A stretch of DNA of 10,606 bases from DATGIQ01 sp035295665 (GTDB lineage Bacteria > Planctomycetota > Planctomycetia > Gemmatales > Gemmataceae): contig DATGIQ010000099.1 of the NCBI GenBank assembly GCA_035295665.1, positions 1 to 10,606 of the forward strand, written 5' to 3'. Both the position numbers and the translations under genes were made by a program. Shown one piece after another: positions 1 through 6,544 of this stretch (its first letter is position 1; each line of letters starts with the position of its first letter). Below the pieces are notes generated by a model. It saw nothing but the letters and a program-made list of their open reading frames with translations, was not told where the DNA came from and made no database searches.

Positions 1-258
1 GGTGCTTTGCTGGCCCGTGTAGGGAAGCGGCTCCGCTTGGTTGGCCGTGAAGATTCCGCCTTGGATGGGATGGAGGATCTGTCCCTGTTGATGATACTTG
101 GCTTCCAGCGTTGCCCGCTCCACACCGCTATCGACGACGCAGACGGTTACGCCTTCGCCGGTGGCGCGGGGGTCGCGGAGCAGCCGATCGGGAGTCACCA
201 GTGCGAAAATCTCCTCGAACACATCGCCCCGGCGCGGTGGGGAGGGCGGATCGTTCAC
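1..258 (-). CDS. Subtilisin-like (S8 family) serine protease, N-terminal fragment
   Basis: This is the first 86 codons of a gene that leaves the window at its left edge. It starts at a GTG (258-256) that overlaps the TGA of the upstream regulator as GTGA. The fragment reads GEGVTVCVVDSGVE at residues 35-48. That matches the block around the catalytic Asp of the subtilase family (V-x-V-V-D-S-G-V), with Asp43 as the predicted catalytic residue. The His and Ser of the triad would lie beyond the edge. There is no signal peptide at this start: the first 20 residues are Pro/Arg-rich, then acidic. The protein may therefore be cytoplasmic, or the fragment may be one domain of a larger enzyme. The 4-bp overlap suggests translational coupling to the response regulator. 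The family call rests on one motif plus context. The alternative is an unrelated protein with a chance VVDSG motif, which I think unlikely. Confidence 0.72.
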   Translation of the reverse strand, partial: MNDPPSPPRRGDVFEEIFALVTPDRLLRDPRATGEGVTVCVVDSGVERATLEAKYHQQGQILHPIQGGIFTANQAEPLPYTGQQST

Positions 259-1523
259 GACCGGATCTCCGCAGCGCCGGTGATGCTGTCGAGAAGCTCA
301 CGAAGGCTTTCGACGAGGCGGATGCAGTGCCGGACCGCAACGTCGCCATGCCGGACGGCCAAGACGCGAACGGCCTCCGCCAGCTTGAGCGTTTCTTCGG
401 CATCGATGGCCGCCGCCGCGTTGGTACGGAGTCCTTCCCGGAGTCGATCAAGGATCGCTGCCGGCGGCGGTTCGTCGCGTCGTTCCACAGAAGGACGCCG
501 CAAGGATTCAGCGACGGAATCGCTCGCCCCCAAGGCCGCGTCCACGGCATCGAAGAGAACCTGGTGCATCTGCCGCTCGGCAAGGGCTTGCCGGAGCATT
601 TCCGCGCCGAAATCGGCCGCCGCGGCCACAAGCCGTTGGTCTTCCGCTGTGAACGAAGGCACCTCTTTATCGAACAGTTCCAGCACGGCCTGGATCCCAG
701 GAGCCACCGCCATCGGAGCCGCCAGCAGCGACTCGTGGCCACGCTCAAATGGCTGAAGCTCCAACGAGCCGACACCGCCGCCCTGGTCGAGGCGATGGAT
801 CACGTAAGGCTCTTGCAGGCTAACCACCGTGCCGGCCACGGAACGGGCAAACGGCACCAGCTCGACGTCCAAAGGTTCGCCAGCCGAGTTGTACACGCGG
901 CAAATCTCGGCCGGTTGCCGCTGCGGATCATAGCTGCGCACGACCAGAACCGCCTGGCGAGCACCAGTCGTTCGCAGCAAAAACCGCAACAATTGCCGCA
1001 CCGCCTCGGGCAGTGGGACCGGATCGTTCAAGGCGGCCGCGGCCTGGACCAGCGGCAAGATTTTTTCGACCGCCTCTCGGAAAGCGACTAGGCTCCGGTG
1101 TAAGCGGCGTTCGCGCTTGGCGGGACCGATCCGTTCCAGCTGCCGGCGGACCGCGGCCAGAAAGGTTTCTCGGTCCAGATCCTGGTTCTTGTCGAGATAG
1201 TCGCGCACTCCCATGCGCATGGCATCCAGCGGGGTCGCCTGGTGGGCGAATCCCGTGATCATGATCGCGACCACATCGGGATTGAATAGGTAGAGGTCTT
1301 CCAGGAGCCGCAATCCATCGTTGCCAGCGCCCAGGTTCCAGTCCAGGATGGCCAGGTCGGTCGTGTGTTGATTCGCCTGCACCAGAGCCGCCTCGGCGTC
1401 GGCGGCCATCAGGATTCGGCAGGGCAGCCCTGCTGCTTCCAGCCATTCCCGAAACGTTTTGCGCACCGACTCTTCATCATCGACGATCAAGATGGTATCG
1501 ACCGCTTCGTCGCCCTGCGGCAT
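255..1523 (-). CDS. Response regulator with receiver and GAF-like domains
   Basis: Predicted protein of 422 residues. Residues about 10-125 form a CheY-like receiver: an acidic pair (Asp15-Asp16 in IVDDEES), the phospho-acceptor Asp61 (AILDWNL), Thr90 (IMITGF) and Lys112 (YLDKNQDL). Residues about 160-325 look like a GAF sensor domain, with LAAPMAV and AVLELFDKE strands followed by a helix (FTAEDQRLVAAAADFGAEML). The C-terminal 90 residues are helical, and no DNA-binding or cyclase domain is visible. It probably relays a phosphorylation signal by protein contact. I chose the ATG at 1523 because GGAG lies 7 nt upstream; the longer GTG start at 1562 has no Shine-Dalgarno. The gene follows the BON gene by 117 nt on the same strand and overlaps the protease gene by 4 bp. 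The cognate histidine kinase is not in the window. The receiver assignment is firm, the GAF assignment is likely, and the output is unknown. Confidence 0.88.
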   Translation of the reverse strand: MPQGDEAVDTILIVDDEESVRKTFREWLEAAGLPCRILMAADAEAALVQANQHTTDLAILDWNLGAGNDGLRLLEDLYLFNPDVVAIMITGFAHQATPLDAMRMGVRDYLDKNQDLDRETFLAAVRRQLERIGPAKRERRLHRSLVAFREAVEKILPLVQAAAALNDPVPLPEAVRQLLRFLLRTTGARQAVLVVRSYDPQRQPAEICRVYNSAGEPLDVELVPFARSVAGTVVSLQEPYVIHRLDQGGGVGSLELQPFERGHESLLAAPMAVAPGIQAVLELFDKEVPSFTAEDQRLVAAAADFGAEMLRQALAERQMHQVLFDAVDAALGASDSVAESLRRPSVERRDEPPPAAILDRLREGLRTNAAAAIDAEETLKLAEAVRVLAVRHGDVAVRHCIRLVESLRELLDSITGAAEIRS

Positions 1524-1525
1524 CG

Positions 1526-1588
1526 TCAATCTCCAGGTGGCGGAATGGGTGGCGCGTGGCACGTCGTGGGAGCAGAAACCAGACCCAT
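1526..1588 (-). CDS. Possible 20-codon upstream ORF (leader peptide) of the response regulator
   Basis: Upstream of the regulator, an ATG at 1588 is preceded by GGGAGG (1602-1597) with 8-nt spacing. It opens a 20-codon frame beginning MGLVSAPTT and ending PPIPPPGD. Its TGA (1528-1526) lies between the regulator's GGAG and its ATG, 2 nt short of the start codon. That layout would allow translation to be coupled. The proline-rich end (PPIPPP) could slow ribosomes. A frame this short can arise by chance, and nothing else supports it. Confidence 0.22.
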   Translation of the reverse strand: MGLVSAPTTCHAPPIPPPGD

Positions 1589-1640
1589 CGCATGCGCCTC
1601 CCTATTTTCTTTTTCCGCCCGCGCCACCCGCCACGCTCTT

Positions 1641-2528
1641 CTACGGTCCGGGCGTCGGCAGCGGAAGGGTCTCCGGCACTTCGAGCTCGTTGCGCACTTC
1701 AAAGACGCCGGGACTGAGCCGAACCAAGGCTTCCGCTAGCCGGCGATCATGCTCGTTGGCTACGGTCCCGCGGAGGACCACCGCGGGGCCTTTGACCGCC
1801 ACCTGGATGTCGCGATTGGGATTGAGCCCGTTGGAGCGCGCCAGCATCTGCTGGATCGCGCTGGGAGCCACGCTCGGCGCCACCGGTGGGTAGCCGGCAC
1901 CAACAGCTTCCGCGTAGATCGGCCGTCGGGCACCCGCACCGTAGCCGCCGCCAGGAAGGTTGTTGGCTCCCGAAGGGTAGCCGCTCGATCCGGAACCGCC
2001 GGAGGAATTGGAATATCCGCCCAGGCTTCCGGTGAGCCCGCCACTATAGATCGGTGCATAGAAGTTCAGCGAGCCCGAGGCGTTGGGAGCCCCCGGGCCT
2101 TGCGGGTTGAAATAATACCTGCCGAAGGCATTGGTCGCCCCGGCCGAGCCGGCCGAGCCTCCCGTGAGACCGTAACTGCTGCCGCCCGAACCTCCCTGAT
2201 AGCCGGTGGCATTGTTGGGCATCTGGCCAAAGAATCCGCCCCGGAAGGATCCGCTGCTCTGACTGCCGCCGCTGGAGCCTGTGTTCCCGCCGGTCAGGCC
2301 CGAAATGCCTCCGCCGGTCACGCCGGTGTTGCCGCCGTTCAGCCCCGTAATCCCGCCGGATGACCCGCTAATTCCGCCTCCGAAGTTTTGGCCGCCGCCA
2401 AACGAACCGAGGGTGGATGAGCTTGGCGCGGTTCCTTGGGCCCCGGCGGCTGCGGGCAAAACCAGCGCAACACCAATCCCCCATACCGGGAGGAAGCAAT
2501 CAATCCCAAGTGCGGATCGGATTCGCAT
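1641..2528 (-). CDS. Secreted glycine-rich protein with C-terminal BON domain
   Basis: Predicted protein of 295 residues. Residues 1-30 form a Sec signal peptide: MRIR, a hydrophobic core, and A-G-A before Gln31. Residues about 41-200 are low complexity, rich in Gly, Ser, Asn and Thr, with degenerate repeats such as GGISGLTGGNTG. Residues about 224-284 resemble a BON domain: an N-terminal helix (AIQQMLARSNGL), then IQVAVKGPAVVLRGTV, then a helix and a final strand (VFEVRNELEV). BON domains are found in envelope proteins such as OsmY and in secretin-associated proteins, and are thought to bind membranes or protein partners. The ATG at 2528 has GAGG about 8 nt upstream. The gene is divergent from gspE and heads the leftward gene group. 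Location outside the cytoplasm is well supported; the function is unknown. It could be a cell-wall protein or a substrate or accessory of the neighbouring T2SS. Confidence 0.8.
   Translation of the reverse strand: MRIRSALGIDCFLPVWGIGVALVLPAAAGAQGTAPSSSTLGSFGGGQNFGGGISGSSGGITGLNGGNTGVTGGGISGLTGGNTGSSGGSQSSGSFRGGFFGQMPNNATGYQGGSGGSSYGLTGGSAGSAGATNAFGRYYFNPQGPGAPNASGSLNFYAPIYSGGLTGSLGGYSNSSGGSGSSGYPSGANNLPGGGYGAGARRPIYAEAVGAGYPPVAPSVAPSAIQQMLARSNGLNPNRDIQVAVKGPAVVLRGTVANEHDRRLAEALVRLSPGVFEVRNELEVPETLPLPTPGP
1929..2408 (-). repeat. Gly/Ser/Asn-rich degenerate repeat region inside the BON-protein gene
   Basis: Codons about 41-200 of the BON protein encode low-complexity sequence. The densest part (2262-2375) has imperfect units built around GGISG and GGNTG, at DNA level many CCGCC and GCCGGT blocks on the plus strand. 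It probably encodes an extended, disordered linker holding the C-terminal BON domain away from the signal peptide. Such regions tend to change length by slippage between strains. Confidence 0.6.
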
Positions 2529-2575
2529 GGCACACCCTCGCTATCACGTTTCCCCGGAACTGGCGCGTTAGTATC

Positions 2576-2603
2576 GTTATCGGTTTTGACGGTCGGCGGA
2601 CAA
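2576..2603 (-). promoter_or_regulatory. Weak candidate promoter for the BON gene
   Basis: Read on the minus strand, TTGTCC (2603-2598) and GATAAC (2581-2576) are separated by 16 nt. Each matches four of six positions of the sigma70 consensus. The implied transcript start near 2569 would leave a 5' leader of about 40 nt before the ATG at 2528. The spacing and position are reasonable, but the matches are modest. Confidence 0.25.
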
Positions 2604-2642
2604 CTTCCTAACGAACTGCCGCCCGGATTATTTTATGGGAAA

Positions 2643-2825
2643 ATGCCGGCGGTGCACGACAGTTCGTCCTTTCGCGAGGTCTGTAGAACCGCGCAGCTCT
2701 ACGAATCGCTGCCAGGCGAACAACTTTCCCAGGTTTTCTTGTCCGAGCAGGATAGACAGCCGATCCGCTGGACGTTAATCTGGATAATTGGAATCGATCT
2801 CCAGCGGATAAGGCAGGGGCCCTAG
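2643..2825 (+). CDS. Doubtful 60-residue hypothetical ORF upstream of gspE
   Basis: An ATG at 2643 opens a 60-codon frame ending in TAG at 2823-2825, 84 nt before gspE. The peptide begins MPAVHDSSSFREVC and has a hydrophobic stretch WTLIWIIGI near its end. About 70% of its codons end in G or C, fitting the GC-rich genes around it. Against it, no convincing Shine-Dalgarno precedes the ATG (only GGGA, 3 nt away), and the last third uses ATA, AGA and AGG codons. I recognise no family. It may be a small real protein or a chance open frame in the divergent intergenic region. Confidence 0.18.
   Translation: MPAVHDSSSFREVCRTAQLYESLPGEQLSQVFLSEQDRQPIRWTLIWIIGIDLQRIRQGP
2763..2809. repeat. 9-bp-arm inverted repeat in the gspE upstream region
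   Basis: ATCCGCTGG (2763-2771) and CCAGCGGAT (2801-2809) are perfect inverted copies separated by 29 nt. The AT-rich spacer contains GATAAT (2783-2788), which could be a -10 element, although no good -35 sits at the right distance. The arrangement could be an operator flanking a gspE promoter, or a hairpin in the gspE leader. The rest of 2529-2909 shows no other clear signal apart from the weak items listed separately. Confidence 0.35.
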
Positions 2826-2909
2826 CCTTGGTGAGTCCCTATCCGCCCCACCAGGCGTCTCGCGCGCCCCGCTCCCTGGCTCGCAGCAACGTCCACAATT
2901 GAGGATCGC

Positions 2910-4607
2910 ATGCAGCTTGCACAACGATTGGTGCAGAAAGGCCTCCTTGCTCCGAACGAGCTGGGGCGGGTCGCCGAAGCCCAGAGTGCCGCACCGACCA
3001 AGCCGCTGCACGAGCTGCTGATCGAGCGCGGCTTTGCCAAGGAGCTGGATGTCCTGGCCGCACTGGCCGAAGAGCTCGGCCTGGAGCTGGTCGACTTGAG
3101 CAACGTGACAGTTGAGCCAGAGACGCTGTCCGCGATGCCGCTCAAACTGGTTCATCGCCGCACGCTCATGCCGTTGTCGCGGCAGAACGGCACGCTTGTG
3201 GTGGCGACCGGCGACCCGTTTGATGTCAACGCTCTGGACGAGCTGCAAATCCTCACCGGCCTGGTCGTTCAGCCGGTGCTGGCCAGTCCACGCGAGATTG
3301 CCCGGCTGATCAAGACGCATTTCGGCGTGGGCGGAGAGACCGTGACCGCCATGGTGGCGGAACGCTCCAGCGATGGCATCGAGCTGTTGCAAGAGACCGA
3401 AATCGACGACAACGAAGTCGCCCAGATGGCCCAGGAGGCGTCGGTCGTCAAGCTGGTCAACGAAATTCTCGTCGAAGCGGCCAACGAACGGGCCAGCGAT
3501 ATCCATATCGAGCCGGAGGAACGCGGGCTGCGCATTCGTTACCGGATCGACGGCATTCTGCAAACGCAGACGTTGCCGCCCGAAATCAGCCAATTTCAGG
3601 CAGCCATCATCAGCCGTATCAAGATCATGGCGCGGCTGAACATCGCCGAAAAGCGCATGCCCCAGGACGGCCGGATCAAAATGCGGGTCCACAATCGCGA
3701 GATTGATGTCCGCGTTTCCATTATCCCGATGCTGCACGGCGAAGGCATCGTCATGCGTCTCTTGGACAAGAGCCGCATGGTCTTCAATCTCGCCAACGTC
3801 GGCATGCTGCCCGATACCTACAACACCATCCGACAGCTCATTGATCGGCCGCACGGCATCGTGCTGGTAACCGGGCCTACGGGGTCGGGCAAGACGACCA
3901 CGTTGTACAGCGCCCTCAACGAGATCAAGAACGAGCGGATCAAGATCATCACGGTAGAAGACCCGGTCGAGTACCACAACGAGGGCCTGAGCCAGATTCA
4001 GGTCCATAGCAAAATTGGTCTGACATTCGCGGCCGGGCTGCGCAGCATCCTGCGTCACGACCCGGATGTCATTCTGATCGGCGAAATTCGCGATCTGGAG
4101 ACAGCCGAGAGTGCGATTCAGGCATCGCTGACCGGCCACCTCGTTTTCAGTACGCTGCACACCAACGATGCCCCCAGCGCCTTCACCCGCTTGATCGACA
4201 TGGGCATCGAGCCGTTCCTAGTGGCCAGCACGCTGGAAGGGGTCATGGCGCAGCGGCTGGTGCGGATGATTTGTCCGGATTGCAAAGAGGAGTACCAGCC
4301 GGCGGCGCATGATGTGCCATCCGATTTTCCAAGCAACGGCGATCGCTTGACGCTGTGTCGGGGCGTGGGCTGCCGGGCGTGCCACAACACCGGCTATCGG
4401 GGCCGGATGGGAATCTTTGAGTTGATGGTGACCAACGACCTCATCCATGAGCTGTGCGTGCAGCGTGTCAACGCCACGGCGATCCGCAACCAAGCGATCA
4501 AGGACGGCATGCTGACTTTGCGCCAGGACGGTTGGCGGAAAGTGCTGGAGGGGAAGACGACGTTGGAAGAGGTGGCTCGGGTGACCAAGGGGGATATCGT
4601 CTTGTAA
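2910..4607 (+). CDS. gspE: Type II secretion system ATPase GspE
   Basis: This 565-residue protein is a full-length GspE/PilB-type secretion ATPase. It works as a cytoplasmic hexamer, turning ATP hydrolysis into pseudopilus assembly at the inner membrane. Residues about 35-140 form the N-terminal T2SSE/MshEN domain. The motor domain shows Walker A GPTGSGKT (322-329), the Asp box IITVEDPVEY (346-355), Walker B DPDVILIGEIRD (384-395) and the His box TGHLVFSTLHTND (408-420). A zinc-binding tetracysteine is present as CPDC (455-458) and CRAC (488-491), typical of GspE and absent from PilT. The ATG at 2910 has GAGG 5 nt upstream. It is the first gene of the rightward T2SS run and is followed by gspF after 188 nt. 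PilB of a type IV pilus is the alternative, but the downstream gspG-K genes favour T2SS. Confidence 0.96.
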   Translation: MQLAQRLVQKGLLAPNELGRVAEAQSAAPTKPLHELLIERGFAKELDVLAALAEELGLELVDLSNVTVEPETLSAMPLKLVHRRTLMPLSRQNGTLVVATGDPFDVNALDELQILTGLVVQPVLASPREIARLIKTHFGVGGETVTAMVAERSSDGIELLQETEIDDNEVAQMAQEASVVKLVNEILVEAANERASDIHIEPEERGLRIRYRIDGILQTQTLPPEISQFQAAIISRIKIMARLNIAEKRMPQDGRIKMRVHNREIDVRVSIIPMLHGEGIVMRLLDKSRMVFNLANVGMLPDTYNTIRQLIDRPHGIVLVTGPTGSGKTTTLYSALNEIKNERIKIITVEDPVEYHNEGLSQIQVHSKIGLTFAAGLRSILRHDPDVILIGEIRDLETAESAIQASLTGHLVFSTLHTNDAPSAFTRLIDMGIEPFLVASTLEGVMAQRLVRMICPDCKEEYQPAAHDVPSDFPSNGDRLTLCRGVGCRACHNTGYRGRMGIFELMVTNDLIHELCVQRVNATAIRNQAIKDGMLTLRQDGWRKVLEGKTTLEEVARVTKGDIVL

Positions 4608-4622
4608 GCTTGGCGGGGCCGC

Positions 4623-4639
4623 GCGGTTCTCCGAACCGC
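4623..4639. repeat. Short hairpin after gspE
   Basis: GCGGTTC (4623-4629) and GAACCGC (4633-4639) form a perfect 7-bp stem with a 3-nt loop, starting 16 nt after the gspE stop codon. There is no T-run after it, so it is not a standard intrinsic terminator. It could protect the gspE transcript end or partly reduce read-through into gspF. The rest of the gap, especially 4711-4760, is AT-rich compared with its surroundings and may carry a weak internal promoter, but I see no clear -35/-10 pair. Confidence 0.35.
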
Positions 4640-4795
4640 CGCGAACCGTCGATCCTCAGGGTCCTTATTCCCAAGTTCTAGTTCGCGATCCAACGCGGCA
4701 AAGACTCACGGAATTTTAATTAACGGATGGTTACGGTCATATTTGTATCCAACTCGTAAGTCGTGGAAAGGCGCAGCGCGCCACGGAGGTTATCC

Positions 4796-6004
4796 GTGCC
4801 GGAGTTTGTTTACGACGCTCGTGCAACGTCGGGCCAGCGCAGTAAGGGAACGTTGACCGCCAACAGCGAACGGGAAGTCCTGGCGATGCTCGACGCACGG
4901 GGCCTGTTTCCCGTGAGCATCAAGCCGGCGCAGGCAGCCCGCCAAGGCCGAAGCTGGGGAAAGCGCGTCAAAGGCCGGCATATGGCGGCCTTCTACTCGC
5001 AGTTGGCGGACCTGCTCCGCTCTGGCGTGCCGCTGCTTCGTAGCCTCGAAATCCTCGAACGCCAAAGTTCGCAGCCATCCCTGGGTCTGGTGGTCCGCGA
5101 GGTCCGCGCCAAGGTAGCCGAAGGGACCGGATTGGCCGAGGCCATGGCTCAACACCCCAAGACCTTCGACGAGCTGACCGTCAGCATGGTGCGGGCCGGT
5201 CAGGAGGGTGGCTTCCTCGAAGATGTGCTCAAACGCATCGCCGATTTCACGGAGCATCAGGAAGACCTCAAGGCCAAGGTCGTCGGTGCCCTGGCTTATC
5301 CTGTCTTCCTGGCCCTCGTCGGTTTCCTGGTCTTGAATGCCCTGGTGATTTTCTTTGTTCCGCGTTTCGAGGGGATTTTCAAGAAGCTGGAGGAATCGGG
5401 CGACTTGCCCGGGATCACGAAGGCGCTCATGGGCACGAGCCATTTCTTGCAGCAGCAAGGGTGGTGGCTCGTGTTGCTGTTCGTTGGCGCGATCGTGCTG
5501 TTTCGGCGGTGGGCGGCCACCGAGCGGGGCCGGTTGCTCGTGGACACCTGGCGGCTCCACATGCCGGGCGCGGGGTCGATTTATTTGCACCTGGCTTTGT
5601 CACGGTTCACGCGGATCCTGGGAACACTCTTGCACAACGGCATTCCCATTCTGCAATCGCTCAAGATCGCCAAGGATTCGACCGGCAACCGGGTGTTGAC
5701 GCAGGCCATCACCGATGCGGGCGAGAACATCAGGGCGGGCGACTCCCTGGCCGCTCCGCTGGCGGCCTGCAAGCATTTCCCGCGCGATGTGGTAGAAATG
5801 ATGGCGGTCGGCGAAGAAAGCAACAATTTGGAAAAAGTCTTGACGGATATTGCGGATGGACTCGAAAAACGCACGGCACGGCAACTGGAGCTGTTTGTGC
5901 GTCTGCTGGAGCCGGTAATGTTGCTGGTGATGGCATTGATCACACTGGTCGTGGTCGCCGGGCTGCTGCTGCCCGTATTCAAGATGAGCAGCACGGTGAG
6001 GTAA
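4796..6004 (+). CDS. gspF: Type II secretion system inner-membrane platform protein GspF
   Basis: A 402-residue polytopic membrane protein that couples the GspE motor to pseudopilin assembly. It has the usual two T2SSF domains. The first (about 62-188) contains YSQLADLLRSGVPLLRSLEIL, and the second (about 261-388) contains ALSRFTRILGTLLHNGIPIL, the same fold repeated. Predicted membrane segments are at about 165-188, 222-237 and 370-394. The start is GTG at 4796, because GGAGG (4785-4789) lies 6 nt upstream and the resulting N-terminus PEFVYDARATSGQRSKGTL matches the family's usual opening. An in-frame GTG at 4763 would add 11 residues without a ribosome site. Length is normal for GspF (about 400). 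PilC of type IV pili is the close alternative; context supports GspF. Confidence 0.95.
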   Translation: MPEFVYDARATSGQRSKGTLTANSEREVLAMLDARGLFPVSIKPAQAARQGRSWGKRVKGRHMAAFYSQLADLLRSGVPLLRSLEILERQSSQPSLGLVVREVRAKVAEGTGLAEAMAQHPKTFDELTVSMVRAGQEGGFLEDVLKRIADFTEHQEDLKAKVVGALAYPVFLALVGFLVLNALVIFFVPRFEGIFKKLEESGDLPGITKALMGTSHFLQQQGWWLVLLFVGAIVLFRRWAATERGRLLVDTWRLHMPGAGSIYLHLALSRFTRILGTLLHNGIPILQSLKIAKDSTGNRVLTQAITDAGENIRAGDSLAAPLAACKHFPRDVVEMMAVGEESNNLEKVLTDIADGLEKRTARQLELFVRLLEPVMLLVMALITLVVVAGLLLPVFKMSSTVR

Positions 6005-6035
6005 TCCACGTTGGATTTCCGGGCATTGCTCGTCC

Positions 6036-6056
6036 CTTCTTGCATAAAATAAGAAG
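6036..6056. repeat. A/T-rich hairpin between gspF and gspG
   Basis: CTTCTT (6036-6041) and AAGAAG (6051-6056) are inverted copies around a 9-nt loop, 32 nt after the gspF stop. The stem is short and weak, so any role in transcript processing is uncertain. Confidence 0.25.
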
Positions 6057-6071
6057 CGACAGACGGGCTCG

Positions 6072-6105
6072 TCGGGAGAAGTGCCCGGTGAACTGGTTCT
6101 CCCGA
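6072..6105 (+). promoter_or_regulatory. 9-bp stem-loop abutting the gspG ribosome-binding site
   Basis: TCGGGAGAA (6072-6080) and TTCTCCCGA (6097-6105) can form a perfect 9-bp stem with a 16-nt loop. The last two bases of the 3' arm are the first two of GAGGAGG (6104-6110), the strong Shine-Dalgarno of gspG, which has 9-nt spacing to the ATG at 6120. In the folded RNA most of the Shine-Dalgarno stays free directly beside the stem. This could protect a processed gspG-K message or tune initiation for the most abundant pseudopilin. The stem is seen directly; the role is inferred. Confidence 0.45.
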
Positions 6106-6119
6106 GGAGGTAGGCGAAT

Positions 6120-6530
6120 ATGATCGTACGTACACAGCGCGCGGAAGTTCGGGGTGGTTTCACCCTCATGGAAATGTTGGTGGTCGTGGCCATCATCGTC
6201 TTGCTGGCTGCCCTGGCGGCTCCCATCGTCATGGGCCGTCTCGAAGAAGCCAAGAAAAGCAAGGCCCAGGTCGATTGCAAGACGCTCGTGGATCAAGCGA
6301 AGATGTTCAAATTGAAATACGGCGATTTTCCGCAGACCCTGGGTCAGCTGACCCAACCCGGTGCGGATGGGAGTGCACCCTTTATCGAAGCGCGGTATCT
6401 GATCGATCCGTGGGGACATGAATACCAGTACACTCCCTTCGGTCAACATAACCAAGTGGGCGATCCGGAAGTTTGGTCGATGGGGCCAAACATGCAAAAC
6501 CCCAACAGTATGGTCGGTAGCTGGCAGTGA
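6120..6530 (+). CDS. gspG: Type II secretion system major pseudopilin GspG
   Basis: This 136-residue pseudopilin is the main subunit of the periplasmic pseudopilus. The prepilin peptidase site is RGG|FTLMEML: cleavage after Gly13, Phe14 at +1, Glu18 at +5, then a hydrophobic helix to about residue 36. The globular part carries the GspG hallmarks YLIDPWGHEYQY (93-104) and GDPEVWSMGPN (114-124), the region of the family's calcium site. The ATG at 6120 follows a strong GAGGAGG with 9-nt spacing, as expected for the most highly made subunit. Its TGA overlaps a possible GTG start of gspH. Length matches the family (about 140). Maturation requires a prepilin peptidase (GspO/PilD) not encoded here. 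Confidence 0.95.
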   Translation: MIVRTQRAEVRGGFTLMEMLVVVAIIVLLAALAAPIVMGRLEEAKKSKAQVDCKTLVDQAKMFKLKYGDFPQTLGQLTQPGADGSAPFIEARYLIDPWGHEYQYTPFGQHNQVGDPEVWSMGPNMQNPNSMVGSWQ

Positions 6531-6544
6531 CGGGAGTGTGTATC

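Noticed and set aside
111..1091. 326-codon open frame on the plus strand across the response regulator
   Set aside because: Arg/His-rich antisense shadow; the opposite strand has clear receiver motifs and a good ribosome site.
2262..2375. Repeated blocks in the BON gene as a CRISPR-like array
   Set aside because: Units are degenerate, multiples of three and encode Gly-rich protein in one continuous frame, with no constant repeat and unique spacer pattern.
2775..4160. 461-codon open frame on the minus strand across gspE
   Set aside because: It is antisense to an unmistakable GspE with all ATPase motifs. The translation is Asp/Gln/Arg-rich without recognisable domains, as expected from the complement of GC-biased codons.
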